Shown here in pieces: positions 35,156 through 45,640 of a stretch of 64,000 bases of DNA. Source of the DNA: Larix kaempferi (taxonomy: Eukaryota; Streptophyta; Pinopsida; Pinales; Pinaceae). The notes under the pieces are model-generated. The model made no database searches. It was not told where the DNA came from and saw nothing but the letters and a program-made list of their open reading frames with translations. A program made the translations under genes and the position numbers. Positions within the stretch are counted from its first letter, which is position 1, and every line of letters begins with the position of its first letter. The stretch covers positions 8,742,001-8,806,000 of the forward strand of contig BSBM01000252.1 in NCBI GenBank assembly GCA_027924585.1, written 5' to 3'.

Positions 35156-36744
35156 TGCATCTACCTCAACCTCATAAGGATCTTAGGCATCCTCCATGAT
35201 GATACTCTTCTTCTTGCCCCAACCAGGACCAAAGATTTCCCAACTGCACTAGATTGAAATGCTGACCCTTAACTGTCACTGATAGGATTCTGAATCTGCA
35301 AAAGTGTTTATAAACACATTTGTTAGATTTATTACAGTCTTATAAAATTATAACAATAATTTTCATGCAACCTGGGAACAACCCATATTGACATTTTTTA
35401 TCAAATCATAGAACTTTCTCACACTCAACGACATATGAGGGGGACAATGGGGGTCAAGGGGGCTTGCCCCCTTGTGGCCTCCAGCACTGCAGGGCGGGTC
35501 GAGGGAAGCGCTCTCATTTTTTTTTGTAAATCCTTCGATTTCGTGCAAACTGGCGCATCATATCGAATGCATTTTTCGATTTCGAGCACCCACAAATCGG
35601 TTGTGAAAAATGTTGCTTTTCCTTTGATCTGCGCCCTTCAAATGCCACCCACATTGCCCTACCATTGTTAGTGATAAGCGGTTTCGGGCTCCTGGAAGAG
35701 TGGTTTCCTGAAACTGCTTTTACGTGCATGAATGCATGAGAGGGTGACACATGGATGGGGCAATTTTCATTTAGGTTCACGGAAGTTAATTAACCTTCGT
35801 GCACTTTCATAGGCCTGAACCAATCTCAGTCGTCGACCAAATCTATGTGATTCTCCTAGACTAATGTGATTGTCGTGGGTCCCATTACCCCTTACATCTT
35901 CGCACATCATGTATAGACCCCATGTCACATCACTACCTGCTAGGACGAAAGCGATTTCAAGGTTTGAGAAGAGTGGTTTCTTGGACCCGCTTTTGCGAGC
36001 CTGAATGCACGAGAGAGAGACACATCATCGAGTGGGTTACCGCTTCAGGGTCATGTATCTTTGTTATCCCTCGTGCATGTTCAAGGCCCTGAGACACTGT
36101 GAGCCGTTGATCTTGATCTACGCGATCTCCCACAACCGACATTACTTCCTGTCTCATCTCCCCACGTCACATCAATTCCCTATCGGACCAAAAGGTGGTT
36201 TCAGGCTCCGCGAGAAGTGGTTTCTCGAGATTGCTTTTGAGAGCCTGAACGCACAAGAGGACGACATGTGGATGCGACGATTTTCATTCAAGGCCACAAA
36301 AACAAATTAACTTCCATGCACCTTCGTGGGCCTAATTCATTCTTGGTCGTCGATCTGCCTTGTTGCTCAATAGTCAGATCTTCTCCACCTTCACACTCCA
36401 TCCCTTATGATCACCTGCGCACGCATATCTGATGTGGCTGGTCCACATCGCACCTTCTTCCCATGCGGCTCCTCCACATCAGACCTCTTGCCTAGGTGGC
36501 TCCTCCACGTTACCCTGCCACCTGGCACGGGTGGGGCCCAACTAAATTTTCCCAATTTTCAAAATTTTGGGTTTATGCAAAGTTTTCATTGGGAAATAAG
36601 GGGAAAGTTTCAAAATTGATTTCAAACTTACTCCCCGACCCTTAACTGCCATTTTATAGAAACAGATTTCCTATAGAACGAATTTTGATTTATGCCTGTA
36701 AATTGTGGTTTCTGGCCCATACAACTTCGGTATTGCAACTAGAA
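35156..36744 (-). other. Element D 5' leader with three diverged repeats
   Basis: The leader of 1.6 kb is non-coding. Three related blocks (about 35675-35935, 35940-36185 and 36186-36400) each contain GAAG-GTGGTTTC, TGCTTTT, CCTGAA-GCAC-AGAG and GACACAT-like strings in the same order, and then a CGTGCA...GGCCT...GTCGTCGA tail. Confidence 0.6.
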
Positions 36745-36757
36745 GCTCTGATATCAC
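36745..36757 (-). promoter_or_regulatory. Element D primer-binding site (initiator Met tRNA type)
   Basis: The minus strand reads TGATATCAGAGCT three bases inside the 5' LTR end. It differs from the standard TGGTATCAGAGC at one base. Confidence 0.8.
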
Positions 36758-36760
36758 TTT

Positions 36761-37748
36761 GTAACATCCCCTCACCCAATCCGACCATCGGGAGGGGACG
36801 CTAGCCAAAACTGGGCTCTCAAATTTCGCCCCAAAACCATAATACGATTCCCAACAATAAAATGTGTGCAGAAACTTAATTAAACATGCACAACGGAATT
36901 TAAAATCTATCCACACATGACTAGCATGCAAATACAAGCATAAGCATTACATGCATAAAATAAAAACATTTCAGATTCAAATGCATGAGAATACTTATCT
37001 TTATCCAACGCATATCCAAGAACTGGTTGTGTAAGAGCAATTTTCCACCCAACCATAGGCACTCTGTCCAGCATATACTCTTTCTGCTGGGAGGCCACCC
37101 CCAAGCTGGGTTATGAGGCTACCAGGGCAAAGGAAACACCTACAGCCTTATCTCCAACCTATTCTGCTCTATATGCTTAGCTAAATGCTCATATAGAGCT
37201 CTATAGGGGTCTCACTCAGCCCTCACAGCCTTGGCTTCCACAATACCTGCCCCACACAACACCCTTCTAGCTCAGGCATCCCCTTCACCGATCCACGGTT
37301 CTCTTGGGCGATCCATCTTGCTGGGTGCTTCCAGTGTGTGCATAGAAGAAGATGGGAAAATGGTCAAAAAAGGAGATAATTGACTTATTCTCATCACATG
37401 ACATAATTTTGGGTTAGTTCTAAGGTGGACACTTGGAAGCAAGGATTTAGTCACCCATGGGCCCCCCTTTCCTCTTCCCCTCTAGTGGAATCATAGCCCC
37501 TTTGGTGCTATTTGCACAACCAGTCTTGGACCATTTCATTATTTATCCACATAATATTTACATAATATTCTAAATCAGCATAAAAGCCAACCAAACAGTC
37601 CAAATAAAATATAAACATCATACATGCCTAGACATTCACTAGTCAGACCTTGGCCTTGAGCTCCGCACTAGGAATTCACACTAGCACATTTACATCATTT
37701 ACATAGTATTGGATAAATACATTCCAAGTCAAAACTAGGGGTATTACA
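36761..37748 (-). repeat. Element D 5' LTR (988 bp, internally deleted)
   Basis: It runs from TGTAACATCCCC to GGGGTATTACA on the plus strand. It matches the 3' LTR except for about 452 bp missing at 37349 (AGAAGAAG joined to ATGGGAAAATGG). Confidence 0.85.
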
Positions 37749-37753
37749 ACACC
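37749..37753. repeat. Right target-site duplication of element D (ACACC)
   Basis: It pairs with GCACC at 29080-29084. The sequence of A resumes with GAGTACGATGCATAAAT and A's purine tract. Confidence 0.7.
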
Positions 37754-37768
37754 GAGTACGATGCATAA

Positions 37769-37780
37769 ATTAGGGGGGGT
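37769..37780 (+). promoter_or_regulatory. Element A polypurine tract
   Basis: AATTAGGGGGGG stands just before TGTAACAACCC. This places A's 3' LTR start at 37783 and shows that D lies between A's pol and its purine tract. Confidence 0.7.
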
Positions 37781-37782
37781 AA

Positions 37783-38600
37783 TGTAACAACCCATTTTTT
37801 ATCGCAATATGTGAATATGTATGTAATGAAACAGAGGCTAGATGCCAAACTTATATGGTCCAAGAGACCATGGATATTGTAAATATTGTAAATACTTGTT
37901 AATATGATAATCCCTGACAGCTACAGGTGGAGAAGGATGAAGAAGGGATGGGGGCCTATGATTCCACAATTGGGTTAAGTGAGAGGGGCTAAGGGGTGAT
38001 GACCCTTGACAATGTCCTTAGACTTCATTGACCTTTTTAACCAAAGTTCCTTAACCTTAGTTTGGGTGTCACTTTAATTAATTATGGGATTATTTATCCT
38101 AAGTAAGATTAAAAAGGGGAAAAGTGGCCACTTATGGGAAAGCCACTTTTCAAGCCATGGTCATCCATATATCTTGTTAGAAAATCATTTAATCATCATT
38201 CATTCCATCATCCATCAAGGGAGATCATCAATGTTATGGTAGTTATGACTAGTAACCAGAGAAGAATATTGTATTTTGTAACCTACCACATGAAGTACCT
38301 TGATAAATTGGTGCGAATGGGCTCAATGCCCATGTGAGAGAGACCTGGCTTGTAGCTAAAGTACCTAGGACCCTCACACAGAGAATTCCTAGCCGACTTG
38401 TGCTAGAACACTGGAAGGGGATGGGGACAACCTAAGGGATTGTGGAGTAGAGAAGGGGGTACTTGTATTGTTAAAACTAATGGTATATCAAGTTTATGGG
38501 TCAAAACTCAAAATTGGTGTCAAGAGAAAAATGTATACACATTTTTTAGTACCTTTTGGTCTCCATAGTATAATGAGGCTACCAGGTACATTACACAATT
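37783..38600 (+). repeat. Element A 3' LTR (start certain, end approximate)
   Basis: It starts TGTAACAACCC directly after the purine tract. It is similar in form, though not in sequence, to the TGTAACATCCC start of D. The 5' partner is not in the window, so the end cannot be fixed by comparison. ACATTACA near 38588 and GTTACA near 38955 are possible ends. Confidence 0.5.
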
Positions 38601-41269
38601 CATTGAATGAAAGGGTTCACTAGCATCTTAGGTGAGTGATTTGTTGGGTTAGGGGGAATCCCTCACCTCCAAATGGGTGACTTGTCTTTTTGTTGATTTA
38701 CTAAATTGATTGACCCCCAAGATGAGCGATTTGTCTTTAGTGAGTGGGTTTATAAGTCATACAAACCAAAACCAAGTGTTAATCTTGTGGAATAATTATA
38801 AACAAATCATTAGTAAAGACCCCCAAGCATGCAAGTTGTCAAATTGTTAAGTTAACAAGCCCCTTCATGATCCTAGAGAGTAAAATAAGTGATGGCCATC
38901 ACAAAGCTCCATAGGAAGTCAATTGCTAGGACATCCAACAATAAATTCATTCGTTACAATAATTCCTTGCAATTAAAAATAGTTTTCATTTTGTACTTCG
39001 TAAGCATGTAACTCCTATACATGACCTCATAAATGCATATTGTTTGAATTAAAACATAGAGGACATCAAGAGGCCACGTCTTGTTCATATGGCATATTCC
39101 ACCACTGCATTGGCACCTTTCATTAAACATGGAGAGGAAAATAACTAACATTTTGTTACAATGCATTTTCATACTTATGTGCCTTAGAGTTAGTTTTCCT
39201 TTGTTCCATTGTGATGAAAGACCGTAAAACCCTTATTGTAGACTCTTCTTGAACTTCAATTCTTCATTTGGTTGGACCATGAAATTATGTGCAAATGAGC
39301 CACACAAGGTAAAGTATGGTCCTTGTACAAACTATTGCTTCATTGGTTTTTATGACTCCGCATTGGAATGTCATATTTGTCACGTAGTCTTTGATATGCA
39401 CCAATAATTGTGCTCCAATTCATTAAAGAAGTATCAGTCAAGTTGTGCTCAGTATCCACTTAGACACTAGTTGACAGATTGGGAATGTTGTTAAAATCAA
39501 TCAAATACTTTGTACTTTGGAGGAGTGACTATTGACAATAATTTGAGGTTATAAACAATGGTGATAAAAGATGCAATGCTGTAATCAATGCCATTGTCAA
39601 GATATTCTTAGTTTTACCCTTTCACTTGCTATCTTTGCTATACTTGTAATTTCATCCTAGCAATAACCATGTGATCCATTGTCAATCCTAGCAATAGGCA
39701 TGTGATCCATTGTCAATCCTAGCAATAGGCATGTGATCCATTGCCAATAACAATCATTCTTACATTGCTATTGGGTTGTTGCAAGTATTTACCACCATGA
39801 TAAACAATAGGGGATACAAACACCCCAATGCCATCCATATGGTAGTTTAAAAGTGTCACTTGTATTCCTGCTAATATCTTCTTCCACCTTAAATTATCCT
39901 AGTACTTGTCATCTCTGTGAATGACGATGCTACCGACTACTCCAATGTCTTTCTTCCTTCATCAACTTATATCTACTAGGTGCTTTGATTTAGCAGACAT
40001 CCACATATTCAATGAGAGTTATAATGCATAGTCAACAAATCTATCCTCTCACCCCTTTACCACATGAATCCCATTAATTCTAACATTTTCAACACTTGTC
40101 TTGACTCCTATTATTACACGGAGAAATAACTAACTTCAAGGTGACAAGCTTAACCACAACACACAAGTCAATGTACTAATTAGCTTTAAACATTAAACCA
40201 CATATTATTATATGTTGCATTCCATTAACTATGATGATAGATGTGATAATGAGGTTATGCATTAATGTATATTATCACGAGCAAAACACACAATATAATG
40301 CTATACATTAAGCATGAGTGATGAAGAATTAAAATAACAACTTATGTAACATAGTCGAGGCAAAGGTCATGATTATAATGCATGTCTATGCATGCTATGA
40401 TTATTATGCACTAAAGCCTGAATCATGAAATCTTTGCTACCGTGCACACAAAAAGCATGCCACTAATACAAATTGTTCAAAAAACTTTCAGAGATGAACA
40501 AAGGGATGCATTCAATTTAGTTATCTTGATGGACACTTTCACAAGGACTTCTTGAGGGCGAAGGACCTTGAAATATCTGCATTGTCGGATTCATAAGGCA
40601 TGTAAATGATGCTCTACGGTTATCAATTCAATCCTCAATTCAAGGCACACATCAAATCCATTAAGTCATAAGCATCTAAACATAACCTATGCAATAGAGT
40701 TAGTGAGATAAATCAATAAGAGAAAACCGCTATACATTTGACTCATAAGCATAAACACTCCCAACACTCATGCATATGATCAACATATCATTGAGAGAGA
40801 CCATTCAGAAATAATCCATGACGAGCAAAGAAAAATGCCACCACCAAAGCAATATAATATAGATGGGCCACTACAATGAAGTCATTGTAAGTAAGTGTAT
40901 GTTTGAAAGCATTATATGTATCAATGCACAAGTAATCCAAAGGATCCATAGATCAACACAACCGGGTTCATCATCCAATTGAGTTCAGAGAAAGCTTAGA
41001 TAACCAAAAATCCATGAGTAGGCATGCACAAACATGATATCAATGATTGAAACAAGTGCATTGAAATGATTTCATAATTTTAGCAAGAGTGCTCTTAAGG
41101 TGAGGTGTGCAATCATTGTTTACCTTTGTGTGCTTCGAGAGTACACAAGCATCCATACACCTACAACGATACAAAGCAAAGGCATTTTAACTCTTGCAAT
41201 ATTTTGTACATCATCAATGTTCTATTGCGAATAATCAATGACTAAAGGGAACAAGTGAATCAATTATTG
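38601..41269. other. Decayed intergenic DNA, no gene recognised
   Basis: It is AT-rich with short open frames only. The minus strand around 39172-38954 has an open frame of 72 codons (Cys- and Met-rich) without family resemblance. A three-copy 31-bp repeat lies at 39654-39746. I see no terminal repeats that would define an element. Confidence 0.5.
39654..39746. repeat. 31-bp tandem repeat, three copies
   Basis: Units starting ATCCTAGCAATA occur at 39654, 39685 and 39716. The last two differ at one base, and the first differs from them by AAC/AGG. Confidence 0.9.
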
Positions 41270-41274
41270 ATGAC
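41270..41274. repeat. Left target-site duplication of solo LTR (ATGAC)
   Basis: It is identical to 43045-43049, directly outside the other end. Confidence 0.85.
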
Positions 41275-43044
41275 TGTAATGTCCCCATTCAAATAAATCT
41301 CAAGAAGAGAAAATTCCACCAATCTACTAGTTTCCTAGGTTGGGGTGGAAACATTAAAGTTGGAATAAGGAGACTAGTAAACCCCAAATGGACTTTAGCT
41401 TGACATACATATATTAAAGGGGGCTAAATAAATATTTATGATGAGGAAATAAGATGGCACTTGGTCATGGAGACACATTGGTGGTGTGAGACCCACACAA
41501 AGCTAGATTCCCCATGCCACATGGCATTCCACTCTCACCCATTCAAATCCAAGGTGGAGTCCAATGTTCTTGGGGGAGTTGGAAGGGCATAATACTTGGC
41601 ATGACTCAATGAGGTCGAAATGTAGAGGAAGAGTAACTCTCATGGAAGATGAAGAGGCATTTTGGAGCTAGTGGGACACTTGGGCTAGATTCCCTAACTT
41701 CTATGACACCAATGATGAAGATACCTATGACACTCGCGACAAAATTAGACCTGATGGCTGACATTTGACATATATGACATGTCAGGGCTAAAAATAGCCT
41801 CCAAGAAGGCACACAAGGGAGTTAGGGCAGCCAAAGAGTCACCCATTCGAATTGAGTGAAGGAGGAGGCTAGAATTGGAGGGACAAGTGGCACACATTGG
41901 AATCTCTTCCCAATTCGAGCTGGCATGAAGCTCATGGATGGAATTCGAGTTAAGGAAGCCTTTGGAAGTTTATAAAATTCAGGAACAAAGAAGGAGAGTA
42001 GCTTTTGATCATTTTAAATTTTGCATTTGTACAAGAGAGCTAGTAGAGTGTTATTCTACTTGCCTTAGCACCAATTTCGAGGGTGAAAGATTCCCATCAT
42101 AATTGGAAATTGGAGAGGCCATTCAGAACTTTCATTTGGAGTTACAATGGATTTATTAGTTGTAGGTTGAAGCTACAGGGCAGCTCGTGGTTCTTTCTTC
42201 TACAACTTGTTCTCACATCTATCTCACATTTCCTTGCATATTTTGGCTATTGGAGGAATTGCGCCTTTGGTGAGATGCTGATCTCTTTGTGAGAGTCCAA
42301 GGATCTCCATTTATTTGTATTCTGATATATATACTTTGTATTTGATGCTCAGAAGACTCTCGGTTCGAAATACCAAGTGAAACTATGTAAAAATACCAAA
42401 CAATGCATAAATGGTGCCATTTTCCCCATATCTTGTTGTTGGAGCTTGAAGAGGCTTTATTTCGATTTGTATCAGTCAATATATGTGATTTTGTTGATGT
42501 ATGGAGTGTCATTAATGTTTTGAAGAAGTTTCATTAATATTGCACAACTCCTTGGAACCTAAATTTCGAATTTCATAACAAGTGGTGAAGTTTACTATCA
42601 TTCCCCCCTATGTGAAGACTTGTATACAAACCTTTGATTTATGGGAGTTGCAGAAGCCTATAGAAACTGATTGATGATGCATTGGGGAGCCCATTGAAGT
42701 CCTTTATCAGTACCATGTATTTGTTCTGAAATTTGGGAAGGTCTTACAGTGTTTGGGAATCCATCTTTGTCCCCTACCCTTGGGGGTTTTGAACCTCGAT
42801 TTGACTAGTAAAGTTCCCTATTTTTCCCTGATTATAAATGAATGTTGCATAAGTGTTTTGAGAGTGTCCAAGCATCCATAAGCCTAATTTATATGTCTCA
42901 ATACCTTCCAAACTCATTCATACCCAATTCATAAGCATTTGGAGCCATTTGGAAGCAATTGAGTCATTACTAGTCTAAGGGTCGAATTGGCCAAAAATTG
43001 CAAATTTTCCTAGTTTTTACAAATTCTTAAAAAGGGACACTACA
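41275..43044 (+). mobile_element. Solo LTR, 1770 bp
   Basis: The ends are TGTAATGTCCC and GGGACACTACA, imperfect inverted ends with TG...CA, flanked on both sides by ATGAC. There is no internal region, primer-binding site or polypurine tract, so the element has collapsed by LTR recombination. A TATA-like TATAAAA at 41971-41977 suggests + orientation. The TGTAA- start resembles the LTRs of A and D, so a chromovirus origin is plausible but not shown. Confidence 0.8.
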
Positions 43045-43049
43045 ATGAC
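43045..43049. repeat. Right target-site duplication of solo LTR (ATGAC)
   Basis: It is an exact match to 41270-41274. The exact match contrasts with the one-base mismatches at B, C and D. Confidence 0.85.
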
Positions 43050-45000
43050 TTAATTGAACAATACTATTTTCATGAAAGAAGCAAGATTGAATAAAGAGGG
43101 AGTGCTAACATTTATAATTTTTTGGTGAAAACCAATCCCTTCAAGAGACATTCAGAGAAGTAGGAGGATATGACCAACTGACAAGAAAGGATCATCCCAA
43201 TCGTCAATCCAAGAAATTCAATGAAGCAATGAGATTAAAGAGCAAGGAACACCACAACAAAATATCAATGCAAATCAAGATGGTCATAATAATAGACATA
43301 AGCATGTAGGAAATTAAAGTTCATCATGAGAGGGAACCAAGACGATAATAATTCATCTGTTGACCCTTCAACCAAGGTGACCACCATCCATGCACTGTCA
43401 ATAATAGAGTTGTCCAAGAAAACCAATCAAACAGTTTGAAATCATCCCCGAGTGCTGATTGCATCAAAAGCATAAATTACAAAGACTAGCAAGCTACAAT
43501 GGTGAGGCTTTAAATTTTATGGGGGTCCAATCTTAGGACTTAGTAGGGGTTAAATGAGGCCTAAATAATGACAAAATCAAAATTTAATTGTATTCAATAA
43601 TGAAAATGGTCCATAACAAGCATTTTGGCATCAAATTCCAACCTTGATTCCTCACCCTTAACTTGACTATGAAGCACCTTGCATCTATCAATGTAAAAAC
43701 TAAAAATGATTGTCACATATTTACACAATTCTTCTTCTACATATTCACTATTCCTTCATTCTTTAGGGAATGATTGACTAGGTGAGTTGGTTTGTTAGTG
43801 CCCCTTCAGTGCTTGAACTCCCAAAGGTTTTGAGATCAATCCACTTGATTGTCTTCCACTCTCCTTCATTATTGGGTGGGTCATGTTGGTGAGGAGCCTT
43901 GGATTTCCTCTAAAGTTACCAAACTTGCAAGTGCGTGCCAATGAGTAATTTATGACAACACTATGAGACGAAAACCACACTTTTAGTGTATATCAACCAT
44001 GTTTAATGTATATGTCATAATGTATAATTCTATTTGAGAATTTTATGAAGAAGGTTAAACATTCTATGTTTTTGACCTTTTCATGTTTACCATCAGTGGA
44101 ATTTGACCAAACAATTTTTGCCCAAATTACAAATTAGATTGATGAAATTGTTATTGTTAATGCATAAACCAATTCAACACCCTCTAATAGACTAAATTAT
44201 GTAGTTTTTTTTTCAACGAAAACAAAAATTTCTTGATATTCATAGTGTGAATCAAAAAAATTTACATGTGTCTCCTATCCCATGGATAGTTCTGTGATTA
44301 CTTTCAATACATATTCTTTGTGATCTAGTACATGTATTGCCTCTAAGATATCATCTTTAAAAAAATCTTGTAAATTATGTAGTGTTAACATCTCATATCT
44401 ACAATTCCATCAATCCAAAATGGTTTTTGTGAAATTTCACACCAAAGATACCTATTTCTCTTAAAATGATTGTGAAAGGCCAAAAAATAATCAATTTACA
44501 AGGAAGACACTTGATAAGGTTCTGTAAATGTGGTAGCAAGACTTGATTAATGCTTTGCAATTCCCCAAAATAATAATTTATAATTTATTTAAACCACTAT
44601 TTATAGATCAAAATATTGTTTAAATCATTATTTATATAAATCACATATCTAAGATAATGTGATCTTCTAGTAAATATAGTAGTTGTTTTTATTTTTATTT
44701 TTTTTCAGCGGAAAAATCACCTCCCTGCTATTCCGAAGGAATCAAGGAAAACTAACACGCATGGGAAATCTCAACAAACTTTCTCACATATCGTGGATGG
44801 TAGGTCGAGCAAACCGTTAGTCGAATATCCAAGCCAAAAAATGTCTCAACGAAAATGAAGCCGGGTACATGGAATGAAATCCATAACCCCATCAATGGGC
44901 CACCATATCCTTAACTTCTAGTCATTATAGTTCATTGGTTATGAGTTAAGAAGTTTGACCAAACTAAAACAGGGAGTTTGTGAATTTTTATTTTTATTTT
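43050..45000. other. Intergenic DNA upstream of the peptidase gene
   Basis: No coding or repeat feature is recognised with confidence. The segment 44140-44720 is very AT-rich. The proximal promoter of the downstream gene must lie in the right part of this stretch, but I cannot point to a convincing TATA box. Confidence 0.4.
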
Positions 45001-45180
45001 TTAACCCCACCTAAACCGAAAAAGCCCAACTAAATACAATCAGAACAACAGAGCGAAAGAAACAAAAGGGCGATTTCGCTCATCATAAAACGATAACAAG
45101 AGAGCTGCTCTGCTCTGTGCGATCAAAGGTCAAGAGTTTCAGTTCGATCAACGCACTGAAGGGTGGGAAAAAAAGCGCTC
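45001..45180 (+). promoter_or_regulatory. Likely 5' UTR and core promoter of the MPP beta gene
   Basis: The sequence changes from AT-rich to balanced and CpG-containing around 45050 (GGGCGATTTCGCTC, GCTCTGCTCTGTGCGATC). No upstream ATG lies in frame without a stop. The first ATG before a long frame is at 45181. Transcription start is not determinable by eye. Confidence 0.4.
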
Positions 45181-45640
45181 ATGGCGAGCAGGATTTTACA
45201 AACCCTAGCTCGCAGATCCTGCCGTTCGACGCTATGGAAGTACCAGAGCCGAGCTAGGATCCACGCGCCGGCCATATCTGTTTCCTCGGACACCACAGTT
45301 CCTTCCGTCCCGGCTCCCCTGACGCACTACGACCGCTTGGCCGAAGAAACGATTCGAAAGATCCGCAAGCTCAAGAACCCCGATCCCCGCTTCCTCCAGT
45401 ACAATAACCCAGAGCCCGTCCTCATCGACCACGGTTCGGTCCTCGCGGCGCCCGAGACTCGCGTGACGAGACTCGCCAACGGCATGCGCGTGGCTACCGA
45501 GTCGAACCTGGCCTCCGAAACGGCTACAGTCGGTGTCTGGATCGACGCCGGAAGCCGGTTCGAGAGCGACGACACGAACGGAACGGCGCATTTTCTCGAG
45601 CACATGATCTTCAAAGGGACCAAAAAACGATCTGTTAGGG
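45181..45640 (+). other. CpG-rich segment in exon 1 of MPP beta
   Basis: The first 460 bases of the coding region are markedly richer in C, G and CpG (CGCGTGACGAG, GACGACACGAACGG) than any other part of the gene, whose later exons are AT-rich. In a region otherwise depleted of CpG, this suggests an unmethylated 5' island typical of an active gene. Confidence 0.65.

Larger units (their letters stand above)
29085..37748 (-). mobile_element. Element D: Ty3/gypsy chromovirus on the minus strand, inserted in A
   Basis: It is complete from LTR to LTR. The 5' LTR is 36761-37748 and the 3' LTR is 29085-30524. An iMet-type primer-binding site lies next to the 5' LTR and a polypurine tract next to the 3' LTR. 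Gag to RNase H reads in one frame from 35155 to 32129, broken only by stops. Integrase and chromodomain need two or three frame changes. It landed about 30 bp after A's pol stop and 30 bp before A's 3' LTR. It is the same broad group as A and looks better preserved. Confidence 0.85.
1604..37782 (+). mobile_element. Element A: Ty3/gypsy chromovirus, oldest host layer, split by two later insertions
   Basis: A is seen in three pieces. Gag is at 1604-2736, protease to chromodomain at 25658-29052, and a polypurine tract with the start of the 3' LTR at 37769-37783. The pieces join end to end once B (2737-25652) and D (29085-37748) are removed. The break in gag falls just after the CCHC knuckle, and the next residues (His-Asn-Ile-like) continue at 25653. 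The domain order Gag-PR-RT-RH-IN-chromodomain and close similarity to D identify the chromovirus branch. I do not assign a named lineage. The element is dead, with many stops, frameshifts and lost catalytic residues. Confidence 0.85.

Noticed and set aside
38954-39172. Minus-strand 72-codon frame as a possible gene
   Set aside because: It has no recognisable motif, no exon context and no duplicated copy. Chance is likely in AT-rich DNA.
39654-39746. Three regular repeats considered as a CRISPR-like array
   Set aside because: The units are contiguous with no unique spacers, so this is an ordinary minisatellite in plant DNA.
45163-45180. Upstream start of the MPP beta frame
   Set aside because: Position 45163 is GTG. 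The first ATG is 45181 and gives a normal presequence.
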